Part shown: positions 1-6,775 of the stretch, one piece after another
Layout of the letters: the number at the start of each line of letters is the position of its first letter
How positions within the stretch are numbered: position 1 is the stretch's first letter
Assembly: GCA_937890135.1 (NCBI GenBank)
Contig: CALBYC010000113.1
Span: forward strand, 1 to 10,884
From: an uncultured Parabacteroides sp.
Lineage (GTDB): Bacteria; Bacteroidota; Bacteroidia; Bacteroidales; Tannerellaceae
Direction: 5' to 3'
Length of the DNA: 10,884 nt
Made by a program: the position numbers and the translations under genes
Notes under the pieces: generated by a model
The model's input: the letters and a program-made list of their open reading frames with translations, nothing else
Told to the model about the DNA's origin: nothing
Databases searched by the model: none

Positions 1-1157
1 AATTGAGGGTTCTGTCTGCCAATCTTGATTTGACGGCGGTAAGCCTTCTTCCCGTCTTGGTCTAAAACAAAAATCCAATTACCTCCAGTGTTTTGGAAGA
101 ACGTTCCTTTCGGGATGATGATGCTTTCTGTCGGTTGCCCCAGTTCGAGGTTGATGTAGTAGGTTTGCCCGGTGCGGATATTGTCAGGGCGTTCTCCGGT
201 AAATACAAAGTCCGTCTTGAACTTGCCGTCGCGAACTTCCGGATATACTTTGCGGACGGTCAAGTCGAACTGAGAGCCTTGACGGTCGAACGTGGCAGAC
301 AGTCCCTGTTTCACCCTGTCAATGTAATGCTCGTCAATCATAGCCTCGATTTTATAATCCGACAAATCGTTTACCTGTCCAACTTTCTGTCCCGGGGATA
401 TGTTCTGTCCCAAGACAACGTCCAACAATCCTAATTCACCGTTAATTTGGGAACGCACGTTCAAGTTCTCTTTGCGTTGGTGTATCAATTGGATGTTACG
501 GCGCATATTGGCAAGGCTCATCTCCAGCTCTTCCATCTGGATGCGACGGGAAATGGAGTCTTGCGAAAGTTTTTTGACTACCAAATCATATTTCTTGGCT
601 GCTAATTCATAGTCTTCTTTTGCTTTCAGGTAGTCTTCCTTGGCGATCAGATCCTCTTTGTAGAGCTGCTCTTGCTGGTTGAACGTCCGGCGTGCCCTGC
701 GCATTTCAATGTTATACTGGGCACGTTCTGTCTCATTCGTCAACTTGTCCTGTTCCATCGTGACTTGTGTATTGCGCAAGAAGTTTTGCTTTTCGGCCAA
801 TTCTGCTTCAGCGTTCAAAATTTGCAAATCCAAATTGGAATTGGACAGGCGGATGATTACGTCGCCTTTCTTTACTTGCGCACCTTCTTCAACGACTTTC
901 TCCCGTACGATTCCTCCTTCTTCCGGACTCAACTGGACTACCGTGATGGGCTGGACTTGTCCGTCAACTCTGACGAAGTCATTGAACTGTTCTTTCTTTA
1001 CTTCTCCGATGTTTAACCCCCTTGCGTCAACCTTCAGAGTCGATGCATGGTTCCCAAAAATAATACTACCCAAGATAGTCACGAAAACTGCACCTCCGAC
1101 TATGTAAGGTATGTGTTTCTTTTGAATGCCTTTTTTCTTTTCTAACTTAATATCCAT
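1..1157 (-). CDS. HlyD/MacA-type periplasmic adaptor of a tripartite efflux pump (partial, C-terminus beyond left edge)
   Basis: This gene encodes the periplasmic adaptor that links an inner-membrane exporter to the TolC-type channel encoded just upstream. The start MDIKLEKKKG lies at 1157, and 385 codons stay open to the window edge with no stop. Residues 1-15 are basic and cytosolic. Residues about 16-36 (IPYIVGGAVFVTILGSIIFG) form an uncleaved membrane anchor. The first lipoyl half-domain is at about 68-104, with EEGGIVREKVVEEGAQVKKG. A charged alpha-helical hairpin spans about 105-232. The second lipoyl half is at about 233-262, including VLGQNISPGQKVG, and beta-barrel and membrane-proximal segments follow. 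The order is typical of the family. The gene starts 61 bp after the TolC stop on the same strand, so the two are probably cotranscribed. Family membership alone does not separate ABC (MacB-like) from RND partners; the anchored N-terminus without a lipobox fits MacA-like adaptors. The substrate is unknown. Confidence 0.93.
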   Translation of the reverse strand, partial: MDIKLEKKKGIQKKHIPYIVGGAVFVTILGSIIFGNHASTLKVDARGLNIGEVKKEQFNDFVRVDGQVQPITVVQLSPEEGGIVREKVVEEGAQVKKGDVIIRLSNSNLDLQILNAEAELAEKQNFLRNTQVTMEQDKLTNETERAQYNIEMRRARRTFNQQEQLYKEDLIAKEDYLKAKEDYELAAKKYDLVVKKLSQDSISRRIQMEELEMSLANMRRNIQLIHQRKENLNVRSQINGELGLLDVVLGQNISPGQKVGQVNDLSDYKIEAMIDEHYIDRVKQGLSATFDRQGSQFDLTVRKVYPEVRDGKFKTDFVFTGERPDNIRTGQTYYINLELGQPTESIIIPKGTFFQNTGGNWIFVLDQDGKKAYRRQIKIGRQNPQ

Positions 1158-1218
1158 ATTATTGTACTTTTTATTTTCTTAGTTGTTTCTTTATGATTCT
1201 GTTATTATTGGAGTATGA

Positions 1219-2547
1219 TTAAAAGAGGGGTTTCCCTTTGTAATAATCTACCAGTTTGCACTTCATGAGATAAAGCAATTTCTTTTGTAACAAATCTGCT
1301 TTGGATGAAAGCAAGGTGGCAGCACTGTTTTGCACATCGATTGGACTCATCAATCCCTCTTCATATTTCTTTTTGGTAACATCATAAGCTATCTTGTCGG
1401 ATTCGACTTTCTTTTGCATTTGGATGGCTTCTTTCGCATATCCTTGCCGATCTAATACGGATTGCTCGATGGCTGAGTGCAATTGCCTTAGCACTTCTGA
1501 TTTTGTTTCTTCTGCAATGCGAAGGTTATTCCGGCTTTTCCGTAAGCTTGTCACCTTGCTTAAACCATCGAAGAGCGGAAATGACAGAGTAAAACCTAAA
1601 TACTCTCCTCGGTTATTGGAGAATTGCTCGCCGAAAGGCGTGGCCTTTGTTTCGGAACTTAAGTTCTTGAAATAGTTGGTGGAGATGCCGGCGTTGAAAT
1701 AAATGCTTGGCAATAATTGCCCCTTGCTTATTCGATAATTATATCTGCTTTGTTTGAGCTGATAGTCGGCTTGCAATGCCGTGGTATTGTTGTTGCTTGC
1801 ATAGTCGAAAATCTCCGATACGTTTTCGATAGCCGGGAGATAATTCAGCTGTGGGACAATGGAATCGAGTGTAAGTGCACTGTCTGCTGGATAGTTCATT
1901 ATTTCTTTTAACTTGATCATCGCAGAGTTATAAAGATTGGTCTGGTGTGTCAACGAGTAATCATCGGCAGCGGCTTGCGCTTCAAATTGTGCGATGTCCG
2001 CCCTTCCTTTTTGTCCTAATTCAGCTTGCCTTCGTGTCTTATATAAAGTACGGTTGCTTTCTTCCTGTTTCTCTTGGGCCATTTGGATGGTGCCTTTGTA
2101 ATATACGGCATCCAAGAAACATTGCATGGTTTGTAAAGCTAAGTCTTCTTTTGCTTTTTCTACATCGTTCACGCCCATCCGCCTGTTGGACTTGCTCATC
2201 AACCATTGGTTGATGAGCCGACCACCCATGAAAAGAGGTATGGACATGGAGGCTCCGTATGAATTGTTGAATGTTGACACGTTGTTATAAGTGTTTGTCT
2301 CCGGGTCAATAGTACGGCCGTAATTATATTGAGCACCAATGTTCGCGCTGGCGGAAGGGAAAAAAGAGGCGATGGCGGCTTTATGCTCTGCTTGGTATGA
2401 ATCAGCTTTGTGTAACTGTTTCTTGACAGAAAGACTGTTATTAACGGCGTATTGCATGCAATCTTCCATTGTCCAACTTTTTTCTTGTGCTTCCATTCTT
2501 CCGAATAAGCTCAATGCAAGTAATGTTATTATGTATCCTTTTCTCAT
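1219..2547 (-). CDS. TolC-family outer-membrane efflux channel protein
   Basis: The product is an outer-membrane factor of the TolC family, forming the exit duct of a tripartite exporter with the adaptor encoded 61 bp downstream. From the chosen start the protein has 442 aa. Residues 1-21 are a signal peptide (MRKGYIITLLALSLFGRMEA, then Q). Two repeated OEP units follow, at about 25-215 and 225-430. The first opens with SWTMEDCMQYAVNNSLSVKK, and the second contains long amphipathic helices ending in KKKYEEGLMSPIDVQNSAAT. The frame is open to an ATG at 2592 with a second at 2574, but those starts would bury the signal peptide behind 9-15 polar residues. They also overlap a sigma-54-like promoter at 2576-2592, so the ATG at 2547 is preferred. 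No Shine-Dalgarno is seen, as is usual in Bacteroidetes. Family is secure; the exported substrate cannot be told from sequence. Confidence 0.94.
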   Translation of the reverse strand: MRKGYIITLLALSLFGRMEAQEKSWTMEDCMQYAVNNSLSVKKQLHKADSYQAEHKAAIASFFPSASANIGAQYNYGRTIDPETNTYNNVSTFNNSYGASMSIPLFMGGRLINQWLMSKSNRRMGVNDVEKAKEDLALQTMQCFLDAVYYKGTIQMAQEKQEESNRTLYKTRRQAELGQKGRADIAQFEAQAAADDYSLTHQTNLYNSAMIKLKEIMNYPADSALTLDSIVPQLNYLPAIENVSEIFDYASNNNTTALQADYQLKQSRYNYRISKGQLLPSIYFNAGISTNYFKNLSSETKATPFGEQFSNNRGEYLGFTLSFPLFDGLSKVTSLRKSRNNLRIAEETKSEVLRQLHSAIEQSVLDRQGYAKEAIQMQKKVESDKIAYDVTKKKYEEGLMSPIDVQNSAATLLSSKADLLQKKLLYLMKCKLVDYYKGKPLF

Positions 2548-2575
2548 ATTCGATATGTTTTTCTGGCATATCATA

Positions 2576-2592
2576 TCCAAAGAGCGTGCCAA
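2576..2592 (-). promoter_or_regulatory. Candidate sigma-54 (RpoN) -24/-12 promoter of the efflux operon
   Basis: Read on the minus strand the site is TTGGCACG-CTCT-TTGGA. The family consensus is YTGGCACG-N4-TTGCW, so it differs only by G for C in the -12 box, and the GG-to-GG spacing is the required 10 nt. Transcription would begin near 2565, leaving a leader of about 18 nt before the TolC start at 2547. No good TAnnTTTG housekeeping box was seen in this gap. The substitution is at a highly conserved base, so the site could be weak or fortuitous. Confidence 0.5.
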
Positions 2593-2640
2593 ATGATTTA
2601 GTGCTTTGATAATCAGATGTTTGATATTATGGTAAAAAAG

Positions 2641-2688
2641 AAGAGTGTCAAAAAATTAGACACTGCTGTCTAATTTTTTGACACTCTT
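2641..2688 (-). terminator. Perfect 22-bp palindrome: lacZ terminator, possibly also an enhancer site
   Basis: Arms at 2641-2662 and 2667-2688 are perfectly complementary over 22 bp with a 4-nt loop. On the minus strand the hairpin begins 19 nt after the beta-galactosidase stop and is followed by CTTCTTTTTT, so it fits a Rho-independent terminator, although the stem is AT-rich in the middle. Each arm also contains its own dyad, GTGTC-N9-GACAC at 2645-2663 and TGTC-N9-GACA at 2667-2683, with centres 21 bp apart. That layout is unusual for a plain terminator and is discussed as a finding. Confidence 0.8.
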
Positions 2689-2707
2689 GATGATTGATTT
2701 GTTATAA

Positions 2708-5700
2708 TTATTCAGGAAGGATGGTGAATCCCCACTTATAGTCTTTGTTGGCTGGCAAAGTGTATTGAGGGTCAGGTCTGGCTCCCCAACTGTCATAACC
2801 ACCGACACCTTGTTGCTTTAAGTCAATGCATACTTCTACGAAATCTTGTGGTATGACGTCGTTGATATGATGCTGTCGGCGTAGGACATTTTTTGCGGCG
2901 GCTTCATCGTGATTGGCTACTTGCTCTGGTGTGAAGTTGCTCCATTGACGAGGCAAAGCGGTTTGTTCTTCATCATCGAAATCTTCGATTGAATTGCGTA
3001 AGGCATTAAATTCTATCAATTCATCTGCTACGAACTTCAAGCCTTTTCCTTTCGGGGAATTGACAGCAACCCATCTTGTGTCAGTATGGTGGCCATTTTC
3101 TTGTGGACGTACATAAGGGTAATATAACTCTTCCGCTGTCGACTTATACAAGCCGACCAATGTCCCGGCTTGGCGGTCGCTGTAATTTTCCTGTGGACCA
3201 CGGCCGAAATACTCGATTTGATTCATATTGGCGGGCATACGGAAACGAACCCCTATGCGTGGAACTGTCAGTTTAGAGGCAGCTTTGCGTGCTTCGTCTC
3301 TGCCCGGGGTGAATGTCGCCGTTCGAGTAGCTTCCGATAGCTCTGTTTCTGTCTCGTTCATCTCGGTTGAGGTAAAATGTGCCGCCACATGGACTGCTCC
3401 GTTCGGGAAGATGGTGTATTGTACAATATATAGATTGCCAGCTGGTAATAAGTAATTAGCTTCTACGACTGCGTTTTTCCCGTCCAATTTAACGGACGCA
3501 TCGGAGACATTGAAGTCTTTGCTGCTTAATTTCCATATCTGCTCGCGTTTTGGCTGGCTGTTGCCATAGTCATTGTCGGTCGGTCCGCGCCAGAAGTTCG
3601 GTTGCAAGCCAAAGCCATCATAGAAATACTCCGTACCATTGACTTTGTAAGAAGACACCAGGCCGCTTTTCTTGTTGAAGACGAAGTTTACCTTGGAGGA
3701 TGTGACAGTTAAGTCATCCCCGTTTTCTTTCACTGAAAGCTGGGGCCCTGAATATTTTGCCTTGCTCTTGACGGGTTCGATAGGCAGACGGAATTGTTCA
3801 TACGCTATCACGTGGTCCGCAGGAATCAAACCTTCAGCCTTTACGGATGAAATATAGAAATTAACAAAGTATTCAGTATCTGTGGCCGGTTTCAGTCCGG
3901 CTACATTAACTTTCAACTCTTTGGCAGACTGTGGAGCTATGTCTAAGGTCGTTTTCCCGGAACGGATAGTTTTGCCATTTGCTTTCACCTCGTATGAAAT
4001 CTGGTAATCTTTCAAATTCTTGAAATAGAAACGATTGAAAATGGAAAATATGCCTTGAGATAAATCAGTCGCTGTTACAGCGACATCCTGGTAAACATAT
4101 TTGACTTCCGCCATGGCCGGATGAGGATTACGGTCCGGATTGACCAGCCCGTTGCATAAAAAGTTCCCGTCGCTTGGCGCATTTATTCCATAGTCGCCCC
4201 CGTATGCATAATACAATCGCCCATTCTTGTCTTTTTCTTCGAAACCCTGGTCTACCCAGTCCCAGATGAAACCGCCCTGAAGGTTCGGATATTTGTAAAT
4301 AGCCTTCCATTGATCATACAGGCTTCCGGTTGAATTGCCCATGGCATGAGCATATTCGGATGGTACAACCGGACGGTCGCTTCCCGTTTTTCCTATCTCT
4401 TCGAACCAAGCAGCGCTTGGATATTGAGGCACATACATGTCTGTATTCCATTCCCACAATGCGCGTTCGTAGTTGACAGGGCGGTTCATTCCATATTTTT
4501 CCTTATTCTTAATGAATAAATAAGTTTGGTAGAAATTATAACCATTGCCGGCTTCGTTGCCCAAAGAGAAGAAGGTTACGCATGGATAGTTCTTGTTTCG
4601 TTCGTACATATTAATTGTTCTATCCATGTGCGGTTTGAGCCATTCCGGGTTATTGCCTAAAGTACCTCCTTTTTTCAGGTTGTAATACATTCCGTGGGAC
4701 TCAATGTTAGCCTCGTCGTAGACGTATAAACCATATTCATCGCACAATTCATAGAACCTGCGGTCTTGAGGATAATGGCTGAGGCGGACTGCATTGAGGT
4801 TGTTCCGTTTCATTAATTCAAAATCCTTGCGCATCAAGTCCTCTGTTACGTAGTGTCCTGTTTTAGGATTGTGTTCATGTATATTCACCCCCTTGAACTT
4901 GACAGGCTGGCCGTTCACCAGGAATACTGTATACGGCAGGCCGTTGCCGGCTTTTTGTTCTGTTTTTTTCATTTCGAATCTTCTGAATCCGACGTGATAA
5001 GGGATTACTTCCAGCACTTTGCCACCATCTTTAATGGTCATTAATAAGGTATAAAGATGGGGGGTTTCGGCACTCCATGGTTTGACATCGGGCAATTGTT
5101 TTTCAAATGATGCCATGGCCGGTGCTGCCGGGCTTACCCAGATGTTAGAAGACTCTGATGCGATATTATTCCCCGACTTGTCGATTAATTCGTATGATAC
5201 GGTCAAGTTTTTAGCCGTTTCGGTATGATTTTTCAAGTCGATGGCCAATTTAAATATGCCTTGTTTGTAATTATTGTCCAAAGTGGAAACCACACGAAAA
5301 TCCTGTAAGGCTATTCGGGGCTGCGACCACAAGAAGACATCGCGTTCAATGCCGCTGATGCGCCAAAAATCTTGACACTCTAAAAATGAGCCGGTGCTCC
5401 AGCGGAAAATTTTCAATGCGATGACATTTTTCCCCGGCTTTAAGTATTTATTGATTAAAAACTCCGCAGGATCCTTGGAGTCTTCGCTGTAACCGACCTC
5501 CTGTCCGTTTATATAGACATACAGGCCGGATTTGGCTCCGGCAATATGCAGATAGATGTCTCTGCCGTCCCAATCCGCGGGAATCTCTATGTCTCGCCTG
5601 TATACTCCGACCGGATTTGCTTCGGGCAAGGCGGGAGGTTGCGGATTACGAGGCTTGAACTCATATCCGTGATTGGTATAGATGGCCGTCCCGTAACCTT

Positions 5701-6055
5701 GCAATTCCCAGTTCCCGGGGACTTTTATGTCATGCCATGAGCTTGTGTCGGCGGACGGATCTGTTATGTTCTCAGGCAAATCCTTGTAAGAGTCTACAAA
5801 ATAAAATTTCCATGTACCGTTCAGCAACTGGTAGTACGGGCTTTTTTCGTATTTGTAGGATAAAGCAGTGTTTTTGTCCGGATAACTCATGAACGAGCTG
5901 CGAGGTAATTCCTTGTTTACCGCTACTGTTTGAATGTCTTTCCAATAGGGCAGCCGTTGCGAGCATGTGGCACTGTCCGCATGAATAGGTTGATGGGTAA
6001 TCATTCCGCAGCACAAGGTTCCGCAAAGGAGGGCTGTTTTGACGATTAGTTTCAT
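2708..6055 (-). CDS. lacZ: Secreted beta-galactosidase, glycoside hydrolase family 2 (LacZ type)
   Basis: The 1115-aa enzyme hydrolyses terminal beta-D-galactosides with retention of configuration. Residues 1 to about 26 form a signal peptide (MKLIVKTALLCGTLCCGMIT, then HQPIHA), so it should act in the periplasm, unlike cytosolic E. coli LacZ. Domains in order are: sugar-binding jelly roll at about 70-245, with VGYSEDSKDPAEF and QDFWRISGIERDV; Ig-like domain at about 248-357; TIM barrel at about 360-650; a second Ig-like domain at about 655-760; and the C-terminal Bgal_small_N domain at about 780-1112, with WRGPTDNDYG and GVGGYDSWGARPDP. The predicted acid/base is Glu501 in SLGNEAGNG and the predicted nucleophile is Glu567 in PSEYAHAMGN. 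GVNIHEH at 389-395 supplies the conserved His pair. All hallmark LacZ motifs are present and the frame is intact. There is no SusC/SusD pair or other glycosidase nearby, so it is not visibly part of a polysaccharide utilisation locus. Natural substrate is uncertain. Confidence 0.95.
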   Translation of the reverse strand: MKLIVKTALLCGTLCCGMITHQPIHADSATCSQRLPYWKDIQTVAVNKELPRSSFMSYPDKNTALSYKYEKSPYYQLLNGTWKFYFVDSYKDLPENITDPSADTSSWHDIKVPGNWELQGYGTAIYTNHGYEFKPRNPQPPALPEANPVGVYRRDIEIPADWDGRDIYLHIAGAKSGLYVYINGQEVGYSEDSKDPAEFLINKYLKPGKNVIALKIFRWSTGSFLECQDFWRISGIERDVFLWSQPRIALQDFRVVSTLDNNYKQGIFKLAIDLKNHTETAKNLTVSYELIDKSGNNIASESSNIWVSPAAPAMASFEKQLPDVKPWSAETPHLYTLLMTIKDGGKVLEVIPYHVGFRRFEMKKTEQKAGNGLPYTVFLVNGQPVKFKGVNIHEHNPKTGHYVTEDLMRKDFELMKRNNLNAVRLSHYPQDRRFYELCDEYGLYVYDEANIESHGMYYNLKKGGTLGNNPEWLKPHMDRTINMYERNKNYPCVTFFSLGNEAGNGYNFYQTYLFIKNKEKYGMNRPVNYERALWEWNTDMYVPQYPSAAWFEEIGKTGSDRPVVPSEYAHAMGNSTGSLYDQWKAIYKYPNLQGGFIWDWVDQGFEEKDKNGRLYYAYGGDYGINAPSDGNFLCNGLVNPDRNPHPAMAEVKYVYQDVAVTATDLSQGIFSIFNRFYFKNLKDYQISYEVKANGKTIRSGKTTLDIAPQSAKELKVNVAGLKPATDTEYFVNFYISSVKAEGLIPADHVIAYEQFRLPIEPVKSKAKYSGPQLSVKENGDDLTVTSSKVNFVFNKKSGLVSSYKVNGTEYFYDGFGLQPNFWRGPTDNDYGNSQPKREQIWKLSSKDFNVSDASVKLDGKNAVVEANYLLPAGNLYIVQYTIFPNGAVHVAAHFTSTEMNETETELSEATRTATFTPGRDEARKAASKLTVPRIGVRFRMPANMNQIEYFGRGPQENYSDRQAGTLVGLYKSTAEELYYPYVRPQENGHHTDTRWVAVNSPKGKGLKFVADELIEFNALRNSIEDFDDEEQTALPRQWSNFTPEQVANHDEAAAKNVLRRQHHINDVIPQDFVEVCIDLKQQGVGGYDSWGARPDPQYTLPANKDYKWGFTILPE

Positions 6056-6080
6056 ATTATATGACGATTATGTTATAGCA

Positions 6081-6110
6081 TTTGCCAATGCTTTTTATTG
6101 CACTGGCAAA
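6081..6110 (-). repeat. Stem-loop between the lipoprotein gene and lacZ
   Basis: TTTGCCAGTGC and GCATTGGCAAA on the minus strand pair over 11 positions. One is a G-U wobble that would be valid only in minus-strand RNA, and the loop is the 8-nt AATAAAAA. It lies in the 70-bp gap after the DUF3332 gene, 26 nt before the lacZ start. No T-run follows, so it is not a convincing terminator. It could be an mRNA-stabilising or processing hairpin, or an operator for lacZ. Confidence 0.5.
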
Positions 6111-6125
6111 GCCTATGGTTGATAA

Positions 6126-6683
6126 TTAACGTGCAGCGAAGAAAGAGTAGTTCTGGGCTGCTTCTTGAAACGCCAAAATCCCGGCTTGGCTGAGCTCGAC
6201 GTTCATCTCATTGCCGTCAGGCAAGTACATTACCACTTCGTTTTCGCTGTTGTATTTTAGCAATTGATAGGTTGCATCGCCAGCTTTGACGTTCCAGCTG
6301 TTCTCTTCTTGGTTGTATACCAAATCGACGCCTGCGTTCTCTTCCCCCTTTTTTTCTATGTGGTAGCCGTCTTTTAGGGTCTCTACGGTATAGACTCCTT
6401 CTTTTGTCTGTAAGGTCTCTGTTTTGCCTGCGTCGGCTACGGGGCTGTCGCCACTCCAGAACTCTATGGAGTTCAGTACTAATAAATCAGCCAGGCAGGT
6501 GATTTCATAAACGGGTATGATATGGAATGCGACAAAGACCAGTTCGTTTACAAACTTGCTGTTGATGCTTTGGTTCCATGACAGTAACTTGTTTGTCAGT
6601 CCGAATGAACCAATACAAGAGGTGAAGGCCATGCTGCAGGCAAGTGTGGCTGCAACAAGCAAAGTGATGTTTCTTTTCTTCAT
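6126..6683 (-). CDS. DUF3332-type lipoprotein of unknown function
   Basis: The product has 185 aa. Residues 1-22 form a lipoprotein signal peptide ending in the lipobox AFTSC, so Cys23 should be lipidated and the protein anchored in the envelope. The segment about 25-77 (GSFGLTNKLLSWNQ, then a long hydrophobic stretch at about 46-71 ending NSIEFWSG) resembles the DUF3332 family as I recall it. Residues 85-185 are a charged, beta-rich part without recognisable catalytic residues. The hydrophobic stretch is long enough to be one membrane helix. It lies 70 bp upstream of lacZ on the same strand and may be cotranscribed with it, but nothing suggests a role in galactoside use. Its promoter region faces the divergent ABC-F gene. 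Family assignment is from pattern memory and should be read as likely; no function is claimed. Confidence 0.82.
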   Translation of the reverse strand: MKKRNITLLVAATLACSMAFTSCIGSFGLTNKLLSWNQSINSKFVNELVFVAFHIIPVYEITCLADLLVLNSIEFWSGDSPVADAGKTETLQTKEGVYTVETLKDGYHIEKKGEENAGVDLVYNQEENSWNVKAGDATYQLLKYNSENEVVMYLPDGNEMNVELSQAGILAFQEAAQNYSFFAAR

Positions 6684-6715
6684 GAAAGATAAATGTTTTA
6701 AATGTTAAATATCTG

Positions 6716-6723
6716 CGAAGATA
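6716..6723 (-). promoter_or_regulatory. Possible Bacteroides -7 box for the DUF3332 gene
   Basis: The minus strand reads TATCTTCG, one base from the Bacteroides TAnnTTTG consensus, 32 bp before the start codon. No clear TTTG -33 element is seen upstream, so this is tentative. It mirrors the box of the divergent ABC-F gene. Confidence 0.35.
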
Positions 6724-6743
6724 GGAAAATCTTTTATCTGTTG

Positions 6744-6751
6744 TATCTTTG
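6744..6751 (+). promoter_or_regulatory. Bacteroides-type -7 box for the ABC-F gene
   Basis: TATCTTTG matches the TAnnTTTG consensus exactly and lies 24 bp before the ATG at 6776, predicting a leader of about 18 nt. The leader (TTAAATAAAAACAAAT) is A-rich with no Shine-Dalgarno, normal for Bacteroidetes. The -33 element is not evident. Confidence 0.6.
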
Positions 6752-6775
6752 CACTGCACTTAAATAAAAACAAAT

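Noticed and set aside
93..1107. Several plus-strand frames over the left edge
   Set aside because: All lie opposite the intact HlyD-type adaptor frame, which explains this region.
2548..2592. Upstream ATG codons extending the TolC protein by up to 15 residues
   Set aside because: They would place polar residues before the signal peptide and overlap the sigma-54-like element; the leader from the predicted start point begins after them.
2708..6055. Possibility that lacZ is a lipoprotein because of Cys residues in its signal peptide
   Set aside because: The LLCGTLCCG stretch lies inside the hydrophobic core and is followed by more hydrophobic sequence and a plausible type I cleavage region; a standard lipobox position is not convincing.
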